Below, piece by piece: positions 54,826-64,000 of a stretch of DNA of 64,000 nt. The translations under genes were made by a program, and so were the position numbers. Positions within the stretch are counted from its first letter, which is position 1. Every line of letters starts with the position of its first letter. The DNA is from Domibacillus aminovorans. GTDB lineage: Bacteria; Bacillota; Bacilli; Bacillales; Domibacillaceae. The stretch is from NCBI RefSeq assembly GCF_001643235.1, contig NZ_LQWY01000001.1, positions 1-64,000 of the forward strand, written 5' to 3'. The notes under the pieces were generated by a model that worked only from the letters and a program-made list of their open reading frames with translations, was not told where the DNA came from and searched no databases.

Positions 54826-55059
54826 ATGGAGAACAATAATTATTTTGCCGAAATGATGAAGTCCCCGATGCCCCGTGAAAAAGAAAAGACAGTGATGAGT
54901 GAATTTATCGATAACTTTCTTAAGGATATTTTATACAAAAAAGAAAAAGCACTTTTAATGGATAAAATCGATCATTCTCTTGATAACGACGATCGTTCAA
55001 CATTTATGACACTTTCAGGTGAATTAAAGCAGTTAGAAAAGGGCTATCATACATCATAA
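54826..55059 (+). CDS. IDEAL domain protein
   Basis: The 77-residue protein ends with an IDEAL-like domain: YKKEKALLMDKIDHSLDNDD followed by STFMTLSGELKQL. The domain is a short helical module found at the C terminus of several Bacillales regulators. It is divergent from comK. GAGGTG precedes the ATG at 54826. Function unknown. Confidence 0.8.
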   Translation: MENNNYFAEMMKSPMPREKEKTVMSEFIDNFLKDILYKKEKALLMDKIDHSLDNDDRSTFMTLSGELKQLEKGYHTS

Positions 55060-55095
55060 TTTCCTTCAAACGAAATGAATGCCTCAATAATTCAA

Positions 55096-55134
55096 CAAAA
55101 AAAGCCCCGTATCTATTTTGATACGGGTGCTTTT
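55096..55134. terminator. Bidirectional terminator
   Basis: AAAAAGCCCCGTATC, TATTTT, GATACGGGTGCTTTT, after the IDEAL gene and the azlC remnant. Confidence 0.88.
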
Positions 55135-55154
55135 AAACGCGTACATCCTCTTTT

Positions 55155-55411
55155 TTATAACATTGATAAAATCGTTAAAATCCCAATAGAACCAAGTACT
55201 GTAAAAATAATGTTAATACCCGGAAAAATAAGCGTACCGAGTGTTGCATGCGGGACATTTCTTAATATGCCCTGCCAGAACAAATGAAAGCTCTGCACTT
55301 TTCTCCAGCAGACCATATGTGAGCGCTGCCGGTATGTAGCCGATAGCAATGCCAATCCCTGCGTACAACCCTTCTTTAAATTCGGCCGTATTTCGCAACT
55401 AGCGCTGCCAT
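55155..55411 (-). pseudogene. Remnant of an AzlC-like permease gene
   Basis: One frame reads TAEFKEGLYAGIGIAIGYIP then AALTYGLLEKSAELSF, like the start of AzlC branched-chain amino acid exporters. It then ends, and a second frame gives a hydrophobic tail LGTLIFPGINIIFTVLGSIG to a stop at 55155. Both parts together are far shorter than AzlC (about 230 residues), so the gene has lost its middle and is frameshifted. Confidence 0.45.
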
Positions 55412-55494
55412 TTTTCTTCCTCCCAGCTTTCATTCCCAACAAATTATATTGCTTTGCTCCTACTTCGACAACAAAAAAAGCCGCAACCGGCGAC

Positions 55495-56229
55495 TTATAG
55501 TCCAATCTCCAAATATTCATGTGCCAGTACGATCGTACCCTCAAACAGTTGAGCTGCTTCCTCTTTTAACTGTTTGATATCACCGAAATGCGGCAAGTGT
55601 GTTAAGACCAGTGTGCGAACTCCGGCCTTTTGGGCGATGATACCCGCTTCTTCTGACGTCATATGACCAGCGGAAGTACCGTCCATTCCTTTATATAAAT
55701 TACTTTCTGCAAGCAATATGTCTGCTCCCTTTGCAAATTCGATCATTTCTTCTTTGTAAGCTGTATCTGCTGTGTACACAATCGTATGACCGTTTGCTTC
55801 AAATCGCATGGCGAAGCAGGGAACCGAATGATTTGTTTTCAATAATGTGACTACAAAAGGACCGATTTGAATCGTCTCATCAGGATGATAGGCTACGCCT
55901 GTGGTCATCTTTTTGTATGTAAGTGTGCTAAAGCCTTCACTCTCTTGATGACCATAAATAGGCAATGGTTCTTCACGTGTTTTCATTGTAAATGAATCAA
56001 TAAGCAGTGCGTGCTGAAGTACACCAATGTCCGCAATGTGATCAGTATGGTAATGTGACAAAATGACCGCGTCCAGTGCTGCAGGTTTTGTGTAGTTTTG
56101 CAGTTTGGATAAGACACCACTTCCGCAGTCAAGCAATAATTGAAAGCCGTCTTCGTTAATTAAATAGCCGCTGCTCGCTTCGTTTACTTTTGGAAAACCG
56201 CCCCAGCAGCCAATAACCGTTATTTTCAT
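55495..56229 (-). CDS. yhfI: Metallo-beta-lactamase fold hydrolase (YhfI-like)
   Basis: The 244-residue protein has the zinc motif HxHxDH in LSHYHTDHIAD, further ligands in KTNHSVP, YTADTAY and LTHLPH, and an RNase Z-like start (MKITVIGCWGGFPKVNEASS). Length equals B. subtilis YhfI. It is probably a phosphodiesterase; the substrate is unknown. GGGGAG lies 8 bases before the ATG at 56229. It is divergent from yhfH. Confidence 0.88.
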   Translation of the reverse strand: MKITVIGCWGGFPKVNEASSGYLINEDGFQLLLDCGSGVLSKLQNYTKPAALDAVILSHYHTDHIADIGVLQHALLIDSFTMKTREEPLPIYGHQESEGFSTLTYKKMTTGVAYHPDETIQIGPFVVTLLKTNHSVPCFAMRFEANGHTIVYTADTAYKEEMIEFAKGADILLAESNLYKGMDGTSAGHMTSEEAGIIAQKAGVRTLVLTHLPHFGDIKQLKEEAAQLFEGTIVLAHEYLEIGL

Positions 56230-56390
56230 GTTCATTTCTCCCCGCTTTTTATCCCGCATTAACAGGTAGTAATTACCTCTACTTCAAGAATTCAAAAAGA
56301 ATTGTATGTAGTTTCACTTTAACTTTATACTATTCCCTTTTACATAAAAATTAAAATAGATTTTCAAAAAATAGTTGACGAAACCTCATC

Positions 56391-56399
56391 TGTTATAAT
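56391..56399 (+). promoter_or_regulatory. Extended -10 promoter of yhfH
   Basis: TGTTATAAT, 50 bases before the yhfH start; the TTGACG before it is only 13 bases away from the -10, too close to be its -35. Confidence 0.6.
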
Positions 56400-56448
56400 A
56401 CAATTAAGCCATCAAATAAAACAGTTATATAACAAGGGAGAGAGACAC

Positions 56449-56583
56449 ATGATTAAAAGCATCGTTGAATTTTTCAAAAACTTACCCGCCAAAGAATGCG
56501 CAAACTGCGGCTTATACATTGAAGAGCAGCATGACTGCTATAGCAACATATGTCCTACTTGCTCAAATATTAAAGACATTTAA
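56449..56583 (+). CDS. yhfH: Small zinc-ribbon protein YhfH
   Basis: A 44-residue gene: MIKSIVEFFKNLPAKECANC, then GLYIEEQHDCYSNICPTC and SNIKDI. The CxxC...CxxC pattern (ECANCG, ICPTCS) forms a small zinc ribbon. It matches B. subtilis YhfH in length and in its pairing with yhfI. GGGAGAGAG precedes the ATG. Function unknown. Confidence 0.85.
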   Translation: MIKSIVEFFKNLPAKECANCGLYIEEQHDCYSNICPTCSNIKDI

Positions 56584-56608
56584 TAGACTTGCCAACATAT
56601 TTCATATA

Positions 56609-56641
56609 AAACACCGGCCAAGGCGCAGCCGGTGTTTTTTG
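56609..56641 (+). terminator. Terminator of yhfH
   Basis: ACACCGGC, an 8-base loop, GCCGGTGT then TTTTT. Confidence 0.92.
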
Positions 56642-56730
56642 CTGTTTAATGATTCATATGGCTTGCCCGATCACGATCCATTTCCCCATAAATAATATGT
56701 GTGAAATAATTATGGGAATTATTTAGAAAG

Positions 56731-56757
56731 AAAAAAAGACGGCTATTTGCCATCTTT
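56731..56757 (-). terminator. Terminator of yhgE
   Basis: Minus strand: AAGATGGC, AAATA, GCCGTCTT then TTTTTC, overlapping the yhgE stop. Confidence 0.85.
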
Positions 56758-59038
56758 AAGCTGTTTCAAATCGACCATACTGCCGCTTAAATTGACCGCG
56801 GAAATAAATCGCCGTCAACGTCATATTAAACAACGAAAACCCGATTAAGACCGCTGCGTTTTGCCACATAAAGGCGTAATCACCACTTGATATAACCGCC
56901 CGGAATGCATCAATCGAATACGCCATCGGCAGTAGTCTATTTATATGCTGTAGAGCATTCGGAATAAGTTCAAGCGGGAATGTACCGCCGCTCGCTGTCA
57001 ATTGGCTGATTAAAATTAAGACCGCAATAAACCGGCCCGGATTGCCAAGAATCGTTGCGAGCATTTGAATCAGCGTCATAAACGATACACTTACAATGAC
57101 CGCCATAAGGAAAAAGCATGGCACACTTTGCACATGAAGATCGAGTCCAATTAGCAAAAAGATTGTGGCCGCCATCGCCTGTACAAACCCTACAAGAACA
57201 AATACGCCTAGTTTTCCTGCAAACCAGGATCGTGCACTTTTCGGCTGCATCAGTGGTTCTTTCAATGAAAAAATAATCGTCAGCATAATCGCTCCAACAA
57301 ATAAACCAAGTGATAGCATGTAAGGCGCCATGCCCGTTCCATAGTTCGGTACGTCATGAAAAGCTTTCTTGTCTACAGTGACTGGTTCCGCCATCATGTC
57401 GTACGTCTTGTCATCTGTCTGAACATCGCCTGCTTCTTCCGCTGCTTCTATCAGCTCATCTTGCAGTTCTTTCGTGCCTTTTTCAAGTTCAATAGATCCC
57501 GAAACAAGTTCTGCGGATCCATTCGCCAGCTTGTCGGCTCCGTCTGTCCATTCATGCGAGCCGCCTGCAAGTTCAGTCAAGCCGTCGGATAAATCTTTGG
57601 CGCCTTTCGCAAGCGTATCAGAGCCTTTTTTTGCTTCATTTAACTTCTCCGCCATCGTATTTAATCCTGTCACAAGATCCTGCTCACCAATTTGAAGCTG
57701 TGCTGCACCTGTATTTATACGCCCTGCGCCTGCTGCCAGTTCTCCGATTCCCGATTGCAGCTGCGTCTGTCCATCTTGTATATCACCGAGACTATTTGAC
57801 AACTGGTCCATATTTTCTGTTAAGGCACGGGATACAGATTGATTGATCTCGTTTGCACCGGATGCAAGTTGACCGCTGCCCGTTTGCAATTCATCAAATC
57901 CCGCTTCAATGCTAGCATTCATTTTCTCCTGGTTCGCTTTCATGGATACTTCCATTGCTGCCATCTGTTCTTCCGTCATTACTTGTGCTAAAATTGGCTG
58001 CAACTGTTCCATCTGCTCCGTTTGAGCAGCGCTAATCTGATTTTTCAATTCTTCTTCAAACTGCGTCATGCCAGTAGTCAAATTAGCAGCACTGGCCGCG
58101 ATCATGCCTGTACCTTCTGACAGAACAGGCAGTTTTTCACGAAGTTGATCCACACCTGTTTTTATAGACGACGTGCCTTCCTTTAATTCCGTCATTCTTC
58201 CATTTACCTTGTTAAGGCCTGTTTCAAGTTCAACAGCACCCGAAGCCAGCTTTTCTGTTCCCGTTTGCAGCTGTTTGCCACCATCGATAAGTTGTGATTG
58301 CCCTTCACTAAGTTGTACGAATCCATTGGATAACTGATCAGCTCCCATTGCGACATCTTTGGATCCTTCACTTGCTTTTTCAATACCTGATGAAAATGTT
58401 ACTGAACTATTTGCCAATGTTTCTAGATTTTTTTTCAATTTATTCGTACCGTCTGTCATTTTCAACGCACCTTCATCAAGTTTACCTGCGCCGTCTCCTG
58501 CTTCTACGTAACCGTCACCCATTTTCTTTATGTTATCAAACATTGTTTCAGCATATGTTTTGGTTACGCTCTTCTGTAGTGATGCGCGAATTTCTTTCAT
58601 CGCGGACTGGCCAATTTGTGACGAAACGAAATTATAACTTTCATTCGGAATATACGTTAATTCAAGCTTTTCCGGCTTTTCGTCCATTAACGTTGTCGCA
58701 TTTTCCGAGAAATTTTTTGGAATTTCAATGACCATATAATATTCCTGCTGTTCAAGTCCATCCTGCGCTTCTTCCTGTGTCACGAAATGAAAATCAAAAT
58801 TTCTGTTTTCGCGTAATTCCTTTTCCAGTTCGTCCCCGAGATCCAATTGTTCTCCTTCAAAGTCTGCGCCCGCGTCGCTATTGACAACCGCAACCGGCAG
58901 CCGGTCAAGATGTCCATAAGGATCCCAAAATGCCCATAAAAACACACCTGAATAAAGGAGTGGAATCATCATAACGGCAATCACGGAAATGAGCAGCATC
59001 CGGCTTTTCATGATCTCTTTTATTTCTTTTATAAACAT
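56756..59038 (-). CDS. yhgE: YhgE/Pip family membrane protein
   Basis: The 760-residue protein has one N-terminal membrane helix (SRMLLISVIAVMMIPLLYSG), a long extracellular region and five C-terminal helices of ABC-2 permease type. The ectodomain (about 190-560) is built of repeats such as LASGAVELETGL and LSDGLTELAGGS, an 11/7-residue Leu-Gly periodicity that gives long helical rods. The family includes the phage-infection protein Pip of Lactococcus and YhgE of B. subtilis. GGGAGG lies 7 bases before the ATG at 59038. It follows its regulator yhgD and has its own operator-like palindrome. Confidence 0.92.
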   Translation of the reverse strand: MFIKEIKEIMKSRMLLISVIAVMMIPLLYSGVFLWAFWDPYGHLDRLPVAVVNSDAGADFEGEQLDLGDELEKELRENRNFDFHFVTQEEAQDGLEQQEYYMVIEIPKNFSENATTLMDEKPEKLELTYIPNESYNFVSSQIGQSAMKEIRASLQKSVTKTYAETMFDNIKKMGDGYVEAGDGAGKLDEGALKMTDGTNKLKKNLETLANSSVTFSSGIEKASEGSKDVAMGADQLSNGFVQLSEGQSQLIDGGKQLQTGTEKLASGAVELETGLNKVNGRMTELKEGTSSIKTGVDQLREKLPVLSEGTGMIAASAANLTTGMTQFEEELKNQISAAQTEQMEQLQPILAQVMTEEQMAAMEVSMKANQEKMNASIEAGFDELQTGSGQLASGANEINQSVSRALTENMDQLSNSLGDIQDGQTQLQSGIGELAAGAGRINTGAAQLQIGEQDLVTGLNTMAEKLNEAKKGSDTLAKGAKDLSDGLTELAGGSHEWTDGADKLANGSAELVSGSIELEKGTKELQDELIEAAEEAGDVQTDDKTYDMMAEPVTVDKKAFHDVPNYGTGMAPYMLSLGLFVGAIMLTIIFSLKEPLMQPKSARSWFAGKLGVFVLVGFVQAMAATIFLLIGLDLHVQSVPCFFLMAVIVSVSFMTLIQMLATILGNPGRFIAVLILISQLTASGGTFPLELIPNALQHINRLLPMAYSIDAFRAVISSGDYAFMWQNAAVLIGFSLFNMTLTAIYFRGQFKRQYGRFETA

Positions 59039-59062
59039 ATAAATACCTCCCAAATATAAAAA

Positions 59063-59085
59063 TGACTATTTTGTTCATATGGTCA
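59063..59085. promoter_or_regulatory. Operator-like palindrome before yhgE
   Basis: TGACTA, 11 bases, TGGTCA, flanked by AAAA and TTTT. It has the same half-site spacing as the site before yhgD. Confidence 0.65.
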
Positions 59086-59113
59086 TTTTTATTTAAAAAT
59101 AAAAGGACAGGCA

Positions 59114-59686
59114 TTAGATTGCCAACCCTTCAAAGACGTACAATTCAAACAAACGGGCAATTTCTTCTTTACTTAGCGCTCTGCCGCGCCGCTCCCAATC
59201 AACGACAAGCGTAACATAGAGCTTCAGCATAATAAACGCCGCAATTTCGGGGTCGCACTGCTTAATTTCATTCCTATCAATCGCCGCTGATACTTGATTC
59301 TTAATATAGCCGACAATGGCGTCTTCCATTTTTCTCACCGCGTCAATCACGGCCGGCGTACCCATTTCTTTTTCCTCCTGAAACAACTTGACAGCCAGCT
59401 GATGTTTCGTGCGGAACTGAAGCATTTCAAATAAAGCACGATGTACATTTTCATGAAAAGAATGCGTCTCTTGAACGACCGATTCTGCTGCCTGTTTCAT
59501 TTCTTGGATAAGTATTGTCATAATGTCTTCAAATAGTTCTTCCTTATTTTTGAAAAACGTATAAATGGTTCCTTTGCCGACGCCCGCAAGTTTGGCGACT
59601 TGATCCATCGTCGTCGCTTTGTAGCCAAACAATGTAAATGATTTTGTTGCTGCTTCGATAATGAATCTTTTACGATCAACTGCCAT
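59114..59686 (-). CDS. yhgD: TetR family regulator YhgD
   Basis: The 190-residue protein has a TetR helix-turn-helix in TMDQVAKLAGVGKGTIYTFF (about 27-46) and a C-terminal ligand domain without recognised binding residues. It precedes yhgE as in B. subtilis and probably represses both itself and yhgE, since matching palindromes lie before each gene. GAGGTG lies 6 bases before the ATG. Confidence 0.93.
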   Translation of the reverse strand: MAVDRKRFIIEAATKSFTLFGYKATTMDQVAKLAGVGKGTIYTFFKNKEELFEDIMTILIQEMKQAAESVVQETHSFHENVHRALFEMLQFRTKHQLAVKLFQEEKEMGTPAVIDAVRKMEDAIVGYIKNQVSAAIDRNEIKQCDPEIAAFIMLKLYVTLVVDWERRGRALSKEEIARLFELYVFEGLAI

Positions 59687-59702
59687 TCATTTCACCTCAT
59701 TT

Positions 59703-59725
59703 TGACCAAAATAACGAATTGGTCA
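59703..59725. promoter_or_regulatory. Operator-like palindrome before yhgD
   Basis: TGACCA (59703-59708), 11 bases, TGGTCA (59720-59725): a perfect 6-base inverted repeat 17 bases upstream of the yhgD start. Confidence 0.7.
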
Positions 59726-59772
59726 TTTCGTTCAAAATTTATTTTATGTCTTTTCTTATTTCTTGTCAATGT

Positions 59773-59825
59773 AAAAAAGGGCTATCCAAAAAGTTAGAGA
59801 TTATCTAACCCGAACAGCCCTTTTT
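59773..59825. terminator. Bidirectional terminator downstream of hemH
   Basis: AAAAAAGGGCT and AGCCCTTTTT enclose an inner GTTAGA/TCTAAC stem. The interval 59827-59959, where hemY would start in a B. subtilis-type operon, has no gene. Confidence 0.88.
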
Positions 59826-59959
59826 CACAACCCATTTTCTTTTTTTAGCGACGAATGGATACTTTTCTGCGACAAACATTTGGCTTAAGAAATAAGCTAA
59901 TAAGCCTGCTGCCGGTATTCACTACTTTTTTACAATTGTATTCTACAAAATTCGCCTTT

Positions 59960-60904
59960 TTAACGTTCGGCGTGTTCTTTCAAATGTTTCATGACAATAT
60001 CACCGAGCGCTTCAATAAACTCTGGACGCGCATTCGGCATAGCTGGGCGATAATAGGCTGCACCCACTTCATCTGTGACGACTTTGCATTCGTAATCATT
60101 ATCATATAGTACTTCAAGGTGATCCGCTATAAATCCCGCAGGCACATACATAAACGCTTTATATTTATTCGTTTTATACAAATCACGCGTTAAATCCTGC
60201 ACATCTGGGCCGATCCATGGCTCCGGCGTATTACCGGCACTTTGCCAGCCAACTGCGTAACGTTCGACGCCTGCAGCACCTGCCAAAAGATCTGCTGTCT
60301 CTTTTAACTGATCAGGATATGGGTCACCCGCTGCAATGATTTTTTCCGGCAAACTATGTGCTGAAACGATTAAGACGAAATGCTCTTTTTCTTCTTCTGT
60401 CATTGAATCGACCGTTTCTTTAATTTTGTCTGACCAGTATTGAATAAATTTCGGCTCATGATACCAGCTTTCAATCGATGTAATCGACGGTCCTCCAATT
60501 TTCGCTGACTCTTCCATAGCACGGTCATTGTATGACTTTACGCTGAACGTCGAGAAGTGCGGCGCAAGAACGATAGATACCGCTTCTTCAATGCCATCGT
60601 TTTTCATTTGCCCTACAGCATCTTCAATAAACGGTTCAATGTGCTTTAAGCCAATATACATTTTGAATTCAATTTCATCTTGCATCTTATTTAAAAACGC
60701 CTCAAGTTCTGTTGCTTGTTCTTCCGTAATTTTTGCAAGAGGAGAAATGCCACCTATCGCTTTGTAGCGGCTTTTCAAGTCATCTAGCATGTCATCTGAC
60801 GGTTTTCGGCCGTGACGAATGTGCGTGTAGTAGCGTTCAATATCTTCTTCTTTATAAGGCGTGCCATACGCCATTACAAGTAGACCCATTTTTTTCTTTA
60901 TCAT
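59960..60904 (-). CDS. hemH: Ferrochelatase (coproporphyrin type)
   Basis: The 314-residue protein has the catalytic His in [13 protein letters not shown], the Glu-rich region [13 protein letters not shown], and the [12 protein letters not shown] loop. In Firmicutes this enzyme (CpfC) inserts Fe(II) into coproporphyrin III, after which ChdC makes haem. GAGGTGG lies 6 bases before the ATG at 60904. It follows hemE by 72 bases; hemY, usually third in the operon, is absent. Confidence 0.96.
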   Translation of the reverse strand: MIKKKMGLLVMAYGTPYKEEDIERYYTHIRHGRKPSDDMLDDLKSRYKAIGGISPLAKITEEQATELEAFLNKMQDEIEFKMYIGLKHIEPFIEDAVGQMKNDGIEEAVSIVLAPHFSTFSVKSYNDRAMEESAKIGGPSITSIESWYHEPKFIQYWSDKIKETVDSMTEEEKEHFVLIVSAHSLPEKIIAAGDPYPDQLKETADLLAGAAGVERYAVGWQSAGNTPEPWIGPDVQDLTRDLYKTNKYKAFMYVPAGFIADHLEVLYDNDYECKVVTDEVGAAYYRPAMPNARPEFIEALGDIVMKHLKEHAER

Positions 60905-60976
60905 ATATATCCACCTCATTATTGATTAGTTCTCTTTATTTTGACACGAACGGACTTCTAGTTCAAAGAGGAATGC

Positions 60977-62008
60977 TTATTTTGCGCTATATTCATGAAT
61001 AAATGATGTTAAACGCTTTAATGTATCCGGACTTACTTCAGGGAAAACACCGTGTCCAAGGTTAAAAATATGCCCTGGAGCAGCCAGCCCTTGATCCAAA
61101 ATTGCTTTCACACGCTCTTCAATCACTTCCCAAGGAGCCAACAAAAGGGATGGGTCAAGGTTGCCCTGCAACGTTTTCGTTAAGCCCATCGCCCGTGCTT
61201 CCTTGATCTGCAGACGCCAGTCAAGGCCTACAACATCAACTGGGAGATCATGCCATTCTTTCGCGAGATGGCTCGCACCAACACCGAACGTAATAAGCGG
61301 TACATTTTCACTGCGCAGTTCGCTGAAAATACGCTCCATAATTGGTTTAATAAATGTACGGTAATCGGCAACGTTTAATGCGCCGACCCATGAGTCAAAA
61401 ATTTGAATCGCTTTTGCGCCTGCCTTTACTTGCGCACGCACATATGTCACCGTCATGTCTGCAAGTTTATCCATAAGCGCAAACCAAGCTTTTGGCTCTG
61501 TATACATAAAAGCTTTCGTTTTATTGTAGTTTTTTGATGGGCCGCCTTCGATCATATAACTAGCAAGTGTAAATGGTGCACCAGCAAATCCGATAAGCGG
61601 CACATTTAGCTGCTCTTGCGTTAACAATTTAATCGTGTCAAGAACGTATGGAACATCACTTTCAGGATCGATTTGGCCAAGCTTTTCCACGTCTGCTACA
61701 GAGCGAACAGGATTCGAAATAACGGGGCCAATACCTGATTTAATATCGACATCCACACCAATAGCAGGCAGCGGTGACATAATGTCTTTGTATAAAATTG
61801 CTGCGTCCACATTGTACTCCTCAACCGGCAAACGTGTCACATACGCACAAATTTCCGGTTGATGGGTAATTTCAAATAATGAATATTTTTCTTTTAACTT
61901 TCGGTACTCCGGCTGCGAACGGCCTGCCTGTCGCATGTACCAAACCGGTGTATATTTCGTTTTTTCTCCCCGTGCCGCTTTTAAAAAAGTCTCATTAATT
62001 TGCCTCAT
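60977..62008 (-). CDS. hemE: Uroporphyrinogen decarboxylase
   Basis: The 343-residue protein has the UroD signatures [18 protein letters not shown] at the N terminus and [17 protein letters not shown] in the middle, plus [14 protein letters not shown] near the end. It converts uroporphyrinogen III to coproporphyrinogen III. The ATG at 62008 has AAAGGTGG 12 bases upstream, a rather long gap, but homologues start at MRQINETFL. First gene of the hemE-hemH operon. Confidence 0.96.
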   Translation of the reverse strand: MRQINETFLKAARGEKTKYTPVWYMRQAGRSQPEYRKLKEKYSLFEITHQPEICAYVTRLPVEEYNVDAAILYKDIMSPLPAIGVDVDIKSGIGPVISNPVRSVADVEKLGQIDPESDVPYVLDTIKLLTQEQLNVPLIGFAGAPFTLASYMIEGGPSKNYNKTKAFMYTEPKAWFALMDKLADMTVTYVRAQVKAGAKAIQIFDSWVGALNVADYRTFIKPIMERIFSELRSENVPLITFGVGASHLAKEWHDLPVDVVGLDWRLQIKEARAMGLTKTLQGNLDPSLLLAPWEVIEERVKAILDQGLAAPGHIFNLGHGVFPEVSPDTLKRLTSFIHEYSAK

Positions 62009-62043
62009 CTTGATTAATTGCCACCTTTCACCGATTAACATAA

Positions 62044-62697
<654 letters not shown>

Positions 62698-62702
62698 TGA
62701 CC

Positions 62703-62734
62703 AAAAAAGCTGCCCGCATTAGGCAGCTTTTTTG
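62703..62734. terminator. Bidirectional terminator between hmoB and the PAP2 gene
   Basis: AAAAAAGCTGCC, CGCATTA, GGCAGCTTTTTT. Confidence 0.95.
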
Positions 62735-63297
62735 GGTAAACGACGGTTAAGGATCGAAGCGAGTAAGAAGAAGATGGCTGCACCGAGCAGCCAGCCTGCC
62801 GCTGCATCCGTTGCATAGTGCGCTTTTTCGGCGACCCGGCTTATGCCTGATAAAAAAGCTAAAAGCAATGCCGCACTGTACGCGATCCTTTTTTTATTTG
62901 TATAAATCGATAGAAAATATGCGAGCAGCAAATAGAAAATGATACCGACCATTGCATGTCCACTCGCAAAGCTAAATCCATCTTCACCGTGTGGGAAAGC
63001 CGGACGCTCTCTCGCGACCCATTCTTTTAATGCTTTATTTAATATGTTACCGCCACCCACACCGATCAAAATTGCAATGGCACCGATGATATTGCGCTTC
63101 CAAGCAAGAAAGCAAATAAGCAGAATGGCTCCCCCGCCCAGTATCATTTCTGAGCCTAGAAATGAAAAGATTGGTAAGAATGAGTTTTCGCCCAATATTT
63201 GAAATATCTGATCATCTAATATCCCTGCCCACTCTGACTCCCACCCTGTTAATATAATGACAAATAATATGAGGCACACCACTCCACCCCAAATCAT
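62719..63297 (-). CDS. PAP2 family phosphatase
   Basis: The 192-residue membrane protein has the three PAP2 motifs: KEWVARERP, FASGHAMVG and SRVAEKAHYATD. About five membrane helices place the active site on the outer face. It probably dephosphorylates a lipid phosphate such as undecaprenyl pyrophosphate or phosphatidylglycerophosphate. Its ATG overlaps the ecsB stop (ATGA), so it is translated together with ecsB; B. subtilis has ecsC there instead. Confidence 0.93.
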   Translation of the reverse strand: MIWGGVVCLILFVIILTGWESEWAGILDDQIFQILGENSFLPIFSFLGSEMILGGGAILLICFLAWKRNIIGAIAILIGVGGGNILNKALKEWVARERPAFPHGEDGFSFASGHAMVGIIFYLLLAYFLSIYTNKKRIAYSAALLLAFLSGISRVAEKAHYATDAAAGWLLGAAIFFLLASILNRRLPKKAA

Positions 63298-64000
63298 CGG
63301 ACACTACTCATTTTTTCCAGCCTAGAAGGAGCATATATTTTCGTAAAAAAGATAGAAAAGACGAGTGAAGCAGCGAGTACGATCACTGCACCGGACAGCG
63401 TTCCATTTATGCTGGAAAGCCCGCCGAAAAGAATAGACTGTATCAACATGACACGCATCAGTAACTTTTGCACCGCTGCTTTTTTTTCAGTATTACCTGC
63501 CGGATAAAGACGCGGCCAGATGATATAATCGTGACGTACCGCAATCGGCATCAGCTGAAAGCCGGTTAAATAGAGGAACAAAAGTGCTGCAATGAGCTGT
63601 ACAGCCATCGTGCCGCTAAACAAAATAATAAAGACTGCAATAATCGTTAAGCGAATGTACAAGCCAAAATATTCATTCATCCGCACAAAAGTCCTGAATA
63701 GCAAGTACGTGTGTGTCCCGTTTTGTGGACCTGGTAATAGTCCGTCGAGCCACGCCCGCCGGCTCACAGTCCCGCGTAAATGCGGCACATCAGTAAACAT
63801 ATTAGCAATTCGGTAAAAACTAGCCAGCCTTTTTTCTTCCAGCTCTGCAAGCAATTCCCACTTAAGCGGACGATTGCCCTGACGACCCATATGGAAAAGC
63901 CAGAGCAGCATGAAAAAGACAGCTAGTCCGGCAATGGCCATATAGCCGGAAAACAAAGCATATAAAAGCGCAAAATTTTGCAAAAGTCGTACGACCAGAT
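63294..64000 (-). CDS. ecsB: ABC transporter permease EcsB (3' part)
   Basis: The frame runs off the right edge; the visible 235 residues are the C-terminal part of a roughly 400-residue protein. Several membrane helices (ALFSGYMAIAGLAVFFMLLW, LYIRLTIIAVFIILFS, FGGLSSINGTLSGAVIVLAA) and the soluble stretch ELEEKRLASFYRIANMFTDV match EcsB, the membrane partner of EcsA, which affects secretion, sporulation and competence in B. subtilis. A TTG at 63983 opens an internal start but the frame continues upstream. Confidence 0.88.
   Translation of the reverse strand, partial: LVVRLLQNFALLYALFSGYMAIAGLAVFFMLLWLFHMGRQGNRPLKWELLAELEEKRLASFYRIANMFTDVPHLRGTVSRRAWLDGLLPGPQNGTHTYLLFRTFVRMNEYFGLYIRLTIIAVFIILFSGTMAVQLIAALLFLYLTGFQLMPIAVRHDYIIWPRLYPAGNTEKKAAVQKLLMRVMLIQSILFGGLSSINGTLSGAVIVLAASLVFSIFFTKIYAPSRLEKMSSVR

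Overview
The window comes from the chromosome of an endospore-forming member of the Bacillaceae (Bacillus in the wide sense). I base this on spore genes (spoVAC, spoVAEb, spoVIF, a CotY/CotZ-type coat protein, cotO), competence genes (comK, coiA, comZ, mecA), strong GGAGG ribosome sites, frequent GTG/TTG starts and gene neighbourhoods remembered from Bacillus subtilis. I cannot name the species. The order is mosaic relative to B. subtilis: several B. subtilis blocks are joined with genes missing between them. All similarity statements come from reading the proteins, not from a search.

Bases 1-9608 are an AT-rich accessory region that ends at the 3' end of a tRNA-Val gene. A tyrosine recombinase lies next to that tRNA, as in elements that integrate into tRNA 3' ends. 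The left end is outside the window. Cargo: an endonuclease with homing-endonuclease-associated repeats, a serine resolvase with a possible res site, a DUF4062 protein, two GIY-YIG proteins, a trypsin-like protease, a winged-helix Rep-like protein, and a set of inverted repeats near the integrase. No relaxase, capsid or terminase genes are visible, so it looks like a small integrative element or degraded prophage carrying possible defence cargo.

Bases 9700-24400 are core genome: an AarF/UbiB kinase-like gene, the yjcH-yjcG-yjcF trio, a sporulation group (small proteins, spoVIF, a lipoprotein-spoVAC-spoVAEb operon with no spoVAD, a coat protein and cotO), fabI, and the prpE / rluD-like / nadK / yjbM / yjbL / yjbK / cwlQ / yjbI / spxH block. 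Here Ap4A and (p)ppGpp metabolism, NAD kinase and the Spx degradation adaptor are neighbours. A heptad-repeat coiled-coil gene and its truncated copy lie between spxH and pepF.

Bases 25500-38000 hold pepF, coiA, mecA, spx, trpS, yjbA, fabF, fabH, yjzD, comZ and clpB, with a FapR-like site at fabH and a CtsR-like site at clpB. A decayed TnpB element (38.0-38.8 kb) sits between clpB and an fnr-like regulator. Bases 39600-46200 carry yitW, yitU, an aldo/keto reductase, a membrane-anchored GH13 homologue that has lost catalytic residues, yisL, yisK and a DUF418 membrane protein.

Bases 46200-64000 hold addAB (double-strand break repair), a TVP38-family gene, comK, an IDEAL-domain gene, an azlC remnant, yhfI, yhfH, yhgE with its TetR regulator yhgD (both preceded by the same operator-like palindrome), hemH and hemE without hemY, the haem monooxygenase gene hmoB, a PAP2 phosphatase and the 3' part of ecsB.
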